Positions 42,017-50,429 of a stretch of DNA of 64,000 nt are shown here, piece by piece. Origin of the DNA: Ideonella dechloratans (GTDB lineage: Bacteria; Pseudomonadota; Gammaproteobacteria; Burkholderiales; Burkholderiaceae_C); NCBI RefSeq assembly GCF_021049305.1, contig NZ_CP088081.1, positions 3,596,001 through 3,660,000 of the forward strand, in the 5' to 3' direction. The notes under the pieces were generated by a model, which was not told the DNA's origin, made no database searches, and worked only from the letters and a program-made list of their open reading frames with translations. Each line of letters opens with the position of its first letter. The stretch's first letter is position 1. Position numbers and translations under genes: made by a program.

Positions 42017-43618
42017 TCAGCCCGCCCGCGCCCGCAGCACCGCCAGCCGGGCCAGCAGCTCGGCCGGGGCCTCGCGCTCGGTGCGGGCCGCGCCCATCAG
42101 CACCCAGCCGCGGTGGCCGTCCAGGGTCAGCAGTTCACCCTCGTCCACCGCCACCTCGCCCGCCGGGGTGTGGAAGTGCAGCTGGCGCCGCGCCGGGTCG
42201 ATCTGCAGCGCGGCGCAGCCCACCAGGCAGACCTTGCCCAGCTGACGCGCCACCACCGCCGCGTGCGAGGTGCGCGCCCCACGTTCGGTCAGCAGGCCCA
42301 CCGACTGCTCCAGCGCGGCGATGTCCGAAGTCTCCGCGTCCTGCCGCACCAGCAGCACCGGCGCGCCCTGGTCCGCCAGGCGGCGCACCGCGGCTTCATC
42401 CAGTGCCACTCGGCCCACCGCCACGCCGTGGGCGGCACTCATGGCCTCGGCCAGCGGGGCGCTGCCATCGCCGCCCACCACCCGCTCCACGCTCAGGGCG
42501 GACGGGTCCAGCCCGGCGGTGCGGCGGCGGGCCTCGGCGGCGTCAATCACGCCCTCGTCGCACAGGTCCAGCGCGATGCGGGCCTGGGCCTGCGGCGTGC
42601 GCTTGCCGTCACGGGTCTGCAGCAGCCAGAGCTGGCCGTTCTCGACGGTGAACTCGAAGTCCTGCATGTCGCCCAGCGCCCGCTCCACCTGGCGGGTGGC
42701 GGCCAGGAGCTGGTCCCACACCCTTGGCGCCACCGCCGCCAGCTGGGCATGGCCGTGGGCGCTGCGGCGGCCGGAGACCACGTCCTCGCCCTGGGCGTTG
42801 AAGAGAAAGTCCACCCAGGGCTGGGGCTCGCCGGTGCTGGGGTGGCGGGTGAAGCCCACGCCCGCGCCGGAGGTGCCGCCCGCATTGCCGAACACCATGC
42901 GCTGCACCGTCACCGCGGTGCCCAGGCTGTCGGGCAGCTCCTTGAGGCGGCGATAGTCCACCGCCTTGGGCGCCTGCCAGCTGGCCAGCACCGCGCCGAT
43001 GGCGGCCTGCAGCTGGGCCTGCGGGTCCTGCGGGAAGGCCTGGCCGGCGGCACGCCGGACGCTGGCCAGGTGAGCGCGGGTGAGCGCCCTCAGCTCGGCG
43101 AAGTCCAGGTCGCGCTCGTCGCGCCCGCCGGTGGCGGCCTGCAGGTCGGCCTCGAAGACGGCCGCGGGCACCCCCATCACCGTCTCGCCGAAGCCGGCCA
43201 CCAGGCGGCGGTAGGCGTCCCACACCAGGCGCGGGTTGCCGGTCAGGCGCAGCAGGCCGGGCACGGTGGCGTCGCACAGGCCGATGTTGAGCAGCGTCTC
43301 CATCATGCCGGGCATGGACACCGGCGCGCCCGAGCGCACCGACAGCAGCAGGGGCCGCCGGTCGTCGCCGAAGCGCACGCCGCTGGCCTGCTCCAGCGCG
43401 GCCAGGGCCGCCTGCCAGACGGCGGGCCCGGGCGGCTGCGGCGCCGCGCACCAGGCCGTGCCCAACACGAAGGCCGGCGGCACCGGCAGGCCCAGCGCCG
43501 CCATGCGGGCCAGGTTGTGGGCCTTGTTGCCCAGCTGCTCGGGGCCGGGCAGCGGGGTCTCGGCCGGAGGCTGGCCGCAGCCGATGAGCCAGGGGGTGTG
43601 GGGGTCGAAGTCGGGCAT
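42017..43618 (-). CDS. PPDK-like protein without the PEP/pyruvate-binding domain
   Basis: 533 residues. It aligns with pyruvate phosphate dikinase up to and including the phosphohistidine domain: SVRSGAPVSMPGMMETLLNI (ATP-grasp), FGNAGGTSGAGVGFTRHPST, FLFNAQGEDVVSG, MQDFEFTVENGQLWLLQTRD and the catalytic RTSHAAVVARQLGK with His452. PPDK is about 870-900 residues; here the C-terminal PEP/pyruvate barrel is absent and the protein ends soon after the swivelling domain. It should therefore phosphorylate its own His from ATP and pass phosphate to an unknown acceptor. It follows the PhoU-like gene by 17 bases and converges on the regulator gene. No clear ribosome binding site is seen. Confidence 0.85.
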   Translation of the reverse strand: MPDFDPHTPWLIGCGQPPAETPLPGPEQLGNKAHNLARMAALGLPVPPAFVLGTAWCAAPQPPGPAVWQAALAALEQASGVRFGDDRRPLLLSVRSGAPVSMPGMMETLLNIGLCDATVPGLLRLTGNPRLVWDAYRRLVAGFGETVMGVPAAVFEADLQAATGGRDERDLDFAELRALTRAHLASVRRAAGQAFPQDPQAQLQAAIGAVLASWQAPKAVDYRRLKELPDSLGTAVTVQRMVFGNAGGTSGAGVGFTRHPSTGEPQPWVDFLFNAQGEDVVSGRRSAHGHAQLAAVAPRVWDQLLAATRQVERALGDMQDFEFTVENGQLWLLQTRDGKRTPQAQARIALDLCDEGVIDAAEARRRTAGLDPSALSVERVVGGDGSAPLAEAMSAAHGVAVGRVALDEAAVRRLADQGAPVLLVRQDAETSDIAALEQSVGLLTERGARTSHAAVVARQLGKVCLVGCAALQIDPARRQLHFHTPAGEVAVDEGELLTLDGHRGWVLMGAARTEREAPAELLARLAVLRARAG

Positions 43619-43635
43619 GGGGCGGAGAGAGGAGA

Positions 43636-45639
43636 TCAGGCGTTGCCTGGGTCCAGACGCTGGAAGACGCGCTCGCGCAGGCCGTAGCCCAACGACAGCA
43701 GGGCGTCGCTGGCCAGCTCCAGCGCGGCGGCCAGCTCGTTGCCCAGGGTCAGGGCCACCGGGTCGGGGTCGCTGCGGGCGGCCTGGGCCAGGGCCCGGCG
43801 GGCGGTGCGCAGCAGCTCGTCGGCATGGCGCTCGGCCTGCAGCACCCGCCAGGAGGCGCCCAGGAATTCGTCGCGGTCGGCCGCGTCGCTGCGCTGGCCC
43901 AGGGTGGCGGCCACCGTCAGGGCCTTGAGGTGGTCCTGCACGGCCCCCAGCACGCAGTCGGCCAGGGCCTGCAGGGCGTCGCGCACGGCGGCCGGGGCGC
44001 TGCCGGCCTGCTCGGCCCGCAGGCCCAGCACGAAGCAGGCTTCCTCCAGCGCGTCGGCCACGTCGTCGCTCTGTTCCAGCAGGCGCAGCAGCGGTTGCCA
44101 CTGCGGGTAGCGCTCGGCCTGGCTGCGCGCGCGCATCACCAGGTGGTCGGCCTGGCGTTCCCAGGTCTTGGCGCGGGCGGCCAGGTGGGCGGCGGCCGCG
44201 GCGTCGCGGTCGTGCCCATGCGCCAGGGCATCGCGCAGGCCCTGGGCCATGGCGTGGCACAGGCCGGCATGCTCGGCCAGGTCCTCGAAGCCGCCATGGC
44301 GCCCCTGCAGGCGCTGGGCCAGCAGAGTGCGCACCTGGTCGGCCACCAGGGCCGGCGGCTGGGCCTGTGCCCGGGCGCGGTCGGCCAGGGCCAGGGCCTC
44401 GACCAGGAAGGCCGCGGCGGCGTCTTCGCCCATCACCTCGTCCAGGCGGTCGCCCAGGCGGAAGGCACTGGGGCCCTGGGCGGCCATGGCGTTCCAGATC
44501 AGGCGCTCGCCGCCCAGCGTGAGCCAGGCCAGGTGCCCCACGCGCTGGCGGGCGGTGGCGTCCAGCACCGCCACCGCGGCGGCCTTGTCGACGAAGGGCA
44601 GCAGGCGCTTGCGGGCCCGGTTCCAGTCGATCAGGAAGACGATGCGCTCGCCGATGCCCTCGAGCATGAGCTGCAGGGCTGCCTCGTCGGCCGGCGCGAA
44701 GCGGGCGCTGCCCACGTGGTAGGCCTCGCCGGCGTTCAGGCCCGGGGTCTGGCGGCTCTGGGTCGGGCCCCACTGCGCGCCCACCTCGGCCAAGAGGCGC
44801 TGGAAGAAGGCGAAGCGCTGGCGGTGCAGGTCCGAGTAGGTCAGGCTGATGCTGGGCGCGGCGCCGCCGGTGTCCACCTGCAGCACGATGACATGGGCGT
44901 CGTTGGTGCCGATGTCGTTCTGGATCATCAGGCGCGCCCCCTCGCGGGTGGCCGCGGTGTCCAGGCCCGGGTGCTCGCCCTTGAGCGCGCGGGTGCGTGC
45001 CAGGCCGCGCATGAAGGCCTCGACGCGGGGGCGGTCGCTGCCATCGGCGGCCAGGTCCCAGGCATGGGCGCCGGCCACGTTGTCGCTGGCCAGGCGGGCG
45101 GCCAGGCGGTTGAGGGCCTTGTGCAGGTCCATCACCAGGCGGTGCAGGCTGTCGCCGGCCTCGGGCTGGCCGCTGGTCAGGTCGCGCAGCAGGGCCTCGT
45201 CCAGCAGGGAAGCCCCCTCCGCCAGGGCCTGGAGCCGGGCCTGCCAGTCGCCCACCCGCTCGGCCAGGGCCGGGTCGGCATCGGCCTGGGCCAGCAGCGG
45301 GCGGGCCATCTGACCCAGGTCCTCGCGCAGTTGCGCCGCCAGCCGGGGCAGCTCGGGCAAACGCACCGCCTCGCCCTCCAGCGCGGCGGTGGCCGGCAGG
45401 TCGTGCAGCCACTCGGCCTGCTCGCGCACGCCGATGCCGGCCGCGGCGATCTCGCGGGCCAGGTCCAGCAGGGCCTGGTGGGGGGCGTGGGCATGGGCGG
45501 CCGCGGCCTGCAGCACGCTGAGGTAGAGCTTGAGGCGGTCGTTGGCGCACAGCGCCGCCCGCAGGCGGGCCGGCTGCAGCAGCGAGGACCAGCCCGGCGC
45601 GGAGGCGCCCAGCTGGTTGACGGCTTCATCCTTGTTCAT
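43636..45639 (-). CDS. Uncharacterised protein with PhoU/DUF47-like C-terminal region
   Basis: 667 residues, cytoplasmic, mostly helical. The N-terminal ~200 residues form helical bundles. A middle part contains GARLMIQNDIGTNDAHVIVLQVD and SISLTYSDLHRQRFAFFQRL, which I do not recognise. The C-terminal ~220 residues (KTWERQADHLVMRARSQAE, LLEQSDDVADALEEACFVLG) resemble PhoU/DUF47 bundles that bind metals or phosphate. It starts at ATG 45639 and is the first gene of a pair with the PPDK-like gene. An FNR box lies ~100 bases upstream. A phospho-acceptor or regulator role for its partner is a hypothesis. Confidence 0.75.
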   Translation of the reverse strand: MNKDEAVNQLGASAPGWSSLLQPARLRAALCANDRLKLYLSVLQAAAAHAHAPHQALLDLAREIAAAGIGVREQAEWLHDLPATAALEGEAVRLPELPRLAAQLREDLGQMARPLLAQADADPALAERVGDWQARLQALAEGASLLDEALLRDLTSGQPEAGDSLHRLVMDLHKALNRLAARLASDNVAGAHAWDLAADGSDRPRVEAFMRGLARTRALKGEHPGLDTAATREGARLMIQNDIGTNDAHVIVLQVDTGGAAPSISLTYSDLHRQRFAFFQRLLAEVGAQWGPTQSRQTPGLNAGEAYHVGSARFAPADEAALQLMLEGIGERIVFLIDWNRARKRLLPFVDKAAAVAVLDATARQRVGHLAWLTLGGERLIWNAMAAQGPSAFRLGDRLDEVMGEDAAAAFLVEALALADRARAQAQPPALVADQVRTLLAQRLQGRHGGFEDLAEHAGLCHAMAQGLRDALAHGHDRDAAAAAHLAARAKTWERQADHLVMRARSQAERYPQWQPLLRLLEQSDDVADALEEACFVLGLRAEQAGSAPAAVRDALQALADCVLGAVQDHLKALTVAATLGQRSDAADRDEFLGASWRVLQAERHADELLRTARRALAQAARSDPDPVALTLGNELAAALELASDALLSLGYGLRERVFQRLDPGNA

Positions 45640-45732
45640 CGCGGACTCCCGGATTCGGTCGGGCGCAGTCTTGGCGGCCGCCGTGACGTGGCGGTGACAG
45701 GGCCCCTGCCGGCGGGACAGAGCACCTTTCGC

Positions 45733-45746
45733 TTGATGTGAATCAA
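45733..45746. promoter_or_regulatory. Perfect FNR/ANR box
   Basis: TTGAT-GTGA-ATCAA is an exact match to the FNR consensus TTGAT-N4-ATCAA. It lies in the divergent spacer, ~100 bases upstream of the PhoU-like gene and ~115 bases upstream of fabI, so it could activate either or both. It is the best evidence that the cluster responds to oxygen. Confidence 0.85.
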
Positions 45747-45854
45747 TCAAGCCCCTGTTGCCGGCGAAGCTGAGCACTTCTTTCACAAAGCCATTGCCGC
45801 AGTGCAGCAAACTACCACCCATCGTTGCCTGATCTGCCGCAAGGAGTGCCCGCC

Positions 45855-46640
45855 ATGAGCGATTCAGAGCCGCCCATCCACCGCCCGCTGGAAGGCCTGC
45901 GCGGTCTGGTGCTGGGCGTGGCCAACGAGCACAGCATCGCCTGGGGCTGCGCCCGGGTGCTGGCCGAGCGCGGTGCCCGGGTGGTGCTGACCTGCCTGAA
46001 CGAGAAGGCCGTGCCCTATGTGGCCCCGCTGGCCGAGCGCATCGGCGCGCCACTGCTGCGCTGCAATGTGGAGGAGCCGGGCGAGCTGCAGGCCGCGGTG
46101 AACGCGGCGGCCGAACACCTGGGGGGCCTGGACTTCGGCGTCCACTCGATCGCCTGGGCGCCCAAGGACGACCTGCACGGCCGGGTGGTGGACAGCACGG
46201 CCGAGGGCTTCAACCAGGCGGTGCGGGTGTCCTGCCATTCCTTTGCCGAGATGGCGCGGCTGATGGAGCCGCACCTGGGCGACGGCGGCGCGCTGGTGAC
46301 CATGAGCTATATCGGCGCCGACGAGGCGGTGCCGCACTACGGCCTGATGGGGCCGGTGAAGGCCGCACTGGAGTCCCTGGTGCGCTACATGGCGGTGGAG
46401 CTGGGGCCCAAGAATGTGCGGGTGCATGCCGTCTCGCCCGGGCCGGTGCCCACCCGGGCGGCCTCGGGCCTGCTGGCCTTCGACGAGCTGATGACCCGCA
46501 GCGCCCAGACCGCACCGCTGCGCCGCCTGGTGACACTCGACGAGATCGGCCGCTGCGTGGCCTTTCTGGTGGGGCCGGACGCCAGCGGCATGACCGGTCA
46601 GACCCTGTATGTGGATGCCGGCGACCATGCGGTACGCTGA
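45855..46640 (+). CDS. fabI: Enoyl-ACP reductase FabI
   Basis: 261 residues, SDR fold. It reduces enoyl-ACP with NAD(P)H in the last step of fatty acid elongation. Visible are LRGLVLGVANEHSIAWGCA (nucleotide site, FabI-type), the DFGVHSIAWAPKDDL block and the catalytic Tyr-x6-Lys in YGLMGPVKAALE. The ATG at 45855 has AAGGAG upstream. It heads a run of genes for the MaoC-Pta fusion, AckA, patatin and PhaC behind an FNR box, so this may be an oxygen-regulated copy of FabI in addition to a housekeeping one. Confidence 0.93.
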   Translation: MSDSEPPIHRPLEGLRGLVLGVANEHSIAWGCARVLAERGARVVLTCLNEKAVPYVAPLAERIGAPLLRCNVEEPGELQAAVNAAAEHLGGLDFGVHSIAWAPKDDLHGRVVDSTAEGFNQAVRVSCHSFAEMARLMEPHLGDGGALVTMSYIGADEAVPHYGLMGPVKAALESLVRYMAVELGPKNVRVHAVSPGPVPTRAASGLLAFDELMTRSAQTAPLRRLVTLDEIGRCVAFLVGPDASGMTGQTLYVDAGDHAVR

Positions 46641-46688
46641 GGCCGGCGCCGTTCCCCGTTCCTTCCCCTCTTCTGCACGGATGTGTCC

Positions 46689-48092
46689 ATGAGCGAGAGC
46701 CTGCACGACAGCGACCTGATCGAGAACGTGACCTACGACGAGCTGCAGGTCGGCCAGAGTGCCACGCTGCGGCGCACCCTGACCAACGCCGACATCCAGG
46801 CCTTCGCCCTGGTCTCGGGCGATGTGAACCCGGCCCATGTGGACCCGGCCTATGCCGAGGGCACCCGCTTTCACGGGGTGATCGTGCACGGCATGTTCGC
46901 CGGTGCGCTGATCTCCACCGTGCTGGGCACCGAGTTCCCCGGCCCGGGCACCATCTACATGTCGCAGACGCTGAAGTTCGAGCGCCCGGTGCGGGTGGGC
47001 GACACGCTGACGGTGACGCTGACCGTGCGCAGCAAGGACGACGCCCACCACAACGTCGTGCTGGACTGCGTGGTGAACAACCAGGCCGGCGAGGAGGTGG
47101 TGTCCGGCGAGGCCCTGGTGAAGGCGCCCAAGGACAAGGTGGTGCGCCCGCGTGCGGCCCTGCCGACGCTGCATCTGTTCGACCCCGAGGCCCGGCTGCA
47201 GGCCTGGATCGCCAGCCTGGCCGGCGGCGCGCCGGTGCGCTGCGCGGTGGTGCACCCCTGCGACGACGGCTCGCTGCGCGGCGCGCTGGAGGCGGCCCAG
47301 CACGGCCTGATCGTGCCGGTGCTGGTGGGCCCGCGCGCGCGCATCGAAGCGGTGGCGGCGGCCGGCGGCCTCTCGCTGGACGGCGTGGAACTGCGCGACA
47401 CCGCCCACAGCCACGACAGCGCGGCCCAGGCCGTGGCCCTGGCCGCCGACGGCCAGGTGGCCATGCTGATGAAAGGCAGCCTGCACACCGATGAGCTGAT
47501 GGAGGCGGTGCTGGCCGAGCGCCGGCTGCGCACCGAGCGCCGCATGTCGCACGTCTTCCGCTTCGAGGTGCCGGCCTATCCCAAGCCCCTGCTGGTGACC
47601 GATGCGGCGCTGAACATCACGCCGGACCTGAGCGCCAAGGCCGACATCGTGCGCAACGCGGTGGACCTGGCCCGCGCGCTGGGCGTGGCCCAGCCCAAGG
47701 TGGCCATCCTGTCGGCGGTCGAGACGGTGACCCCGCGCATTCCCTCCACCGTCGAGGCCGCGGCCCTGTGCAAGATGGCCGACCGCGGCCAGATCGCCGG
47801 CGCCGTGCTGGACGGCCCGCTGGCCTTCGACAACGCCATCTCGGCCGAGGCGGCGCGCATCAAGGGCATCAGCTCGCCGGTGGCCGGCCAGGCCGACATC
47901 CTGATGGTGCCCGACCTGGAGGCCGGCAACATGCTGGCCAAGCAGCTCGAGTACCTGGCCGGCGCCGCCAGCTGCGGCGTGGTGCTGGGCGCGCGCGTGC
48001 CCATCGCGCTGACCAGCCGGGCCGACACCGCGGCCTCGCGCATGGCCTCGGCGGCGCTGGCCATGCTGGCCGCCCGGGGACCCCAGGCATGA
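46689..48092 (+). CDS. Bifunctional enoyl-CoA hydratase / phosphate acetyltransferase
   Basis: 467 residues in two domains. The N-terminal ~140 residues are a MaoC-type hot-dog hydratase (FALVSGDVNPAHVDPAYAEG, GVIVHGMFAGALISTVLGTE) with the Asp-His dyad of (R)-specific enoyl-CoA hydratases. From about residue 165 it is a PTA/PTB phosphotransacylase (VLVGPRARIEAVAAAGG, LMKGSLHTDELMEAVL, PSTVEAAALCKMADRG). It should convert acetyl-CoA to acetyl phosphate for AckA and may provide (R)-3-hydroxyacyl-CoA for PHA. The ATG at 46689 is preferred over GTG 46683. The stop overlaps ackA by four bases. Confidence 0.92.
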   Translation: MSESLHDSDLIENVTYDELQVGQSATLRRTLTNADIQAFALVSGDVNPAHVDPAYAEGTRFHGVIVHGMFAGALISTVLGTEFPGPGTIYMSQTLKFERPVRVGDTLTVTLTVRSKDDAHHNVVLDCVVNNQAGEEVVSGEALVKAPKDKVVRPRAALPTLHLFDPEARLQAWIASLAGGAPVRCAVVHPCDDGSLRGALEAAQHGLIVPVLVGPRARIEAVAAAGGLSLDGVELRDTAHSHDSAAQAVALAADGQVAMLMKGSLHTDELMEAVLAERRLRTERRMSHVFRFEVPAYPKPLLVTDAALNITPDLSAKADIVRNAVDLARALGVAQPKVAILSAVETVTPRIPSTVEAAALCKMADRGQIAGAVLDGPLAFDNAISAEAARIKGISSPVAGQADILMVPDLEAGNMLAKQLEYLAGAASCGVVLGARVPIALTSRADTAASRMASAALAMLAARGPQA

Positions 48093-49321
48093 ACGCCGCC
48101 GACGCCCTGGCCCTGCCACCCGGCCTGAACCGGGTGCTGCGCGGGCACGCGGCGGTGCTCTCGGTCAACGCCGGCTCGTCCTCGCTGAAGTTCGGCGTCT
48201 ATGCCGAGCACGGCCCGGCCGTCTGGTCGGGCGAGTTCCAGGGCCTGGAGCCCGGTGGCCAGCCCCGGCTGTGCGTGGGCGGGCACGATGCCCTTCCGCT
48301 GCCCCCGCGCGACAGCCTGGGCCGCTTCGAGCTGGCCCTGACCCTGCTGGTCGAGACCCTGGGCCGGGCCGGCATCCGCCTCAAGGGCGTGGCCCACCGC
48401 ATCGTCCATGGCGGCCAACGCTTCGTCGAGCCCTGCCTGCTGGACGAGCCCACGCTCGCCGCGCTGGCCGAACTCAACCCGCTGGCCCCGCTGCACCAGC
48501 CGCACAACCTGGCCGGCGTGCGCTCGCTGCAGAAGGCCCTGCCGGACCTGCCCCAGGTGGGCTGCTTCGACACCGCCTTCCACGCCGGCATGCCGGCGGT
48601 GGAACACCGCCTGCCGATCGACCGCAGCCTGTGGGACCAGGGCGTGCAGCGCTACGGCTTCCACGGCCTGTCCTACCAGTTCGTCATGCGCGAGCTGCAG
48701 CGCCGCACGCCGCGCGCTGCGGGCCGCGTGCTGATGGCCCACCTGGGCAACGGCGCCAGCCTGTGCGCGGCCCTGAACGGCGCCTCGGTGGCCACCACCA
48801 TGGGCTTCTCGGCGCTGGACGGGCTGATGATGGGCACCCGCAGCGGCAGCGTGGACCCCGGCGTGCTGCTGCACCTGTGGCGGCAGGGCCAGACGGTGGA
48901 CGAGGTCGAAACCCTGCTCTACAAGCGCTCGGGCCTGAAAGGCGTCTCGGGCCTGTCGGCCGACATGCGCACCCTGCGCGCCAGCGAGGCGCCCGCCGCC
49001 CGCGAGGCCATCGAGCTCTTCACCTACCGTCTGCTGCGCGAGGCCGGCGCCCTGCTGGCCGTGCTGGGCGGGGTGGACGTGATCGCCTTCACCGGCGGCA
49101 TCGGCGAGCACGACGCCCAGCTGCGCGAGGACCTGCTGACCCGCCTGACCTGGCTGGGCACCCGGCCCGATGCCGCGGCCAACCACGATGCCCGCGGCGA
49201 CCGCGTCGCCCCCATCCACGCCGCCGGCAGCCCGGTGGAGGTGTGGGTGGTGCCCACCGACGAGGGCCGCGTGGCGGCCCGCGCCACCTTTGCCCTGCTG
49301 CGCCAGCAGGGCCTGGCCTGA
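48089..49321 (+). CDS. ackA: Acetate kinase
   Basis: 410 residues. It converts acetyl phosphate and ADP to acetate and ATP. VLSVNAGSSSLKFGVY is the N-terminal ASKHA phosphate motif. GVAHRIVHGGQRF, YGFHGLSYQFV, LMAHLGNGASLCA and DVIAFTGGIGEHD complete the family signatures. It is translationally coupled to the MaoC-Pta gene (ATGA), which makes a complete Pta-AckA pathway for ATP formation under oxygen limitation. Confidence 0.97.
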   Translation: MNAADALALPPGLNRVLRGHAAVLSVNAGSSSLKFGVYAEHGPAVWSGEFQGLEPGGQPRLCVGGHDALPLPPRDSLGRFELALTLLVETLGRAGIRLKGVAHRIVHGGQRFVEPCLLDEPTLAALAELNPLAPLHQPHNLAGVRSLQKALPDLPQVGCFDTAFHAGMPAVEHRLPIDRSLWDQGVQRYGFHGLSYQFVMRELQRRTPRAAGRVLMAHLGNGASLCAALNGASVATTMGFSALDGLMMGTRSGSVDPGVLLHLWRQGQTVDEVETLLYKRSGLKGVSGLSADMRTLRASEAPAAREAIELFTYRLLREAGALLAVLGGVDVIAFTGGIGEHDAQLREDLLTRLTWLGTRPDAAANHDARGDRVAPIHAAGSPVEVWVVPTDEGRVAARATFALLRQQGLA

Positions 49322-49335
49322 AGGAGTCCCGCACC

Positions 49336-50409
49336 ATGGCCACCGCCTCACCGCTGCCCGTCAACCTGGCCCTGCAGGGCGGCGGCGCCCACGGCGCCTT
49401 CACCTGGGGCGTGCTGGACGCCCTGCTGGAGGACGGCCGCATCCGGCCGGTGGCCATCAGCGGCACCAGCGCCGGCGCGATGAACGCGGTGGCCCTGGCC
49501 CAGGGCCTGCTGGACGATGGGGCCGAAGGCGCCCGTGCCAGCCTGCGGCGCTTCTGGACCGCCGTGGCCGACAGCGTGCCGGCCCTGGTGGGCATGCTGC
49601 CCATGCAGAACCCGAGCACCGGCGCCGTGCCCTGGCTGACCCTGGCCCTGGACTGGACCCGCCACCTGGGCCCGGCCAACTTCAACCCGCTGGACATCAA
49701 CCCGCTGCGCGAGGTGGTGCAGGCGCAGTTCAATTTCGAGCGCCTGCGGTGCGAGGCGCCGGTGCACCTGCTGGTGGCCACCACCGAAGCCGACAGCGGC
49801 CGCACCCGCCTGTTCACCGAAGAGGAGCTGAGCTGCGAGGTGCTGCTGGCCTCGGCCTGCCTACCCACGCTGTTCCACCCCGTGCGGATCGACGGCGTGG
49901 CCTACTGGGATGGCGGCTACAGCGCCAACCCGGCGGTGCTGCCCCTGGTGTCGCAGGGCCGCGCGCGCGACACCCTGCTGGTGCTGCTCAACCCGCTGCA
50001 GTACGCCCAGACCCCGCACACCGGAGCCGAGATCCAGGCCCGGCTCAGCGCCATGGGCGTGCAGGCCGGCTTCCTGCGCGAGATGCAGCTGCTGGCCCAG
50101 GCCCAGCAGCGGGCCCGGCACCGCTGGTGGCCGGCCGACCGGCTGGACCGGCTGCTGGCGCGCAGCCGCTTTCACCTGCTCGATGGCGGCGCCCTGCTGG
50201 GCGAGCTGTCCACCGAGAGCAAGATGATGGTGCAGCGCGACTTCCTGCTGACCCTGTTCGAGCAGGGTCGCGCCCTGGCCACCCAGTGGCTGGCCCGGCA
50301 CGGCCCCCAGCTGGGCCAGGCCGCCACGGTCGACCTCTCCCGTGTCTTCACCGCCTGCGGTGCGGCCCTGCCCCTGCCGGCCCTGCCCGCCCCCGGGCAC
50401 CCCGCCTGA
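49336..50409 (+). CDS. Patatin-like phospholipase family protein
   Basis: 357 residues. Cytoplasmic patatin-type lipid acyl hydrolase: oxyanion motif LQGGGAHGAFTWGVLDAL, nucleophile SGTSAGAMNAVAL (GxSxG) and catalytic Asp in WDGGYSANP. No signal peptide. Its start is 14 bases after ackA and phaC follows within about 20 bases. Patatin-like proteins are often found in PHA and FNR-dependent clusters and may release fatty acids from membrane lipids or act on PHA; the substrate is not predictable here. Confidence 0.9.
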   Translation: MATASPLPVNLALQGGGAHGAFTWGVLDALLEDGRIRPVAISGTSAGAMNAVALAQGLLDDGAEGARASLRRFWTAVADSVPALVGMLPMQNPSTGAVPWLTLALDWTRHLGPANFNPLDINPLREVVQAQFNFERLRCEAPVHLLVATTEADSGRTRLFTEEELSCEVLLASACLPTLFHPVRIDGVAYWDGGYSANPAVLPLVSQGRARDTLLVLLNPLQYAQTPHTGAEIQARLSAMGVQAGFLREMQLLAQAQQRARHRWWPADRLDRLLARSRFHLLDGGALLGELSTESKMMVQRDFLLTLFEQGRALATQWLARHGPQLGQAATVDLSRVFTACGAALPLPALPAPGHPA

Positions 50410-50429
50410 ATGCCCCCATGAAGGTCCCC

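Noticed and set aside
42017..45550. Continuous 1177-codon minus-strand frame that would fuse sequence upstream to the PPDK-like protein
   Set aside because: The upstream part lies in a different frame from the real 667-residue gene (43636-45639) and is Arg/Pro/Gly-rich nonsense; a separate ATG at 43618 starts the recognisable protein.
45864..48119. 751-codon minus-strand frame over fabI and the MaoC-Pta gene
   Set aside because: Antisense shadow; both genes on the plus strand have full catalytic motifs.
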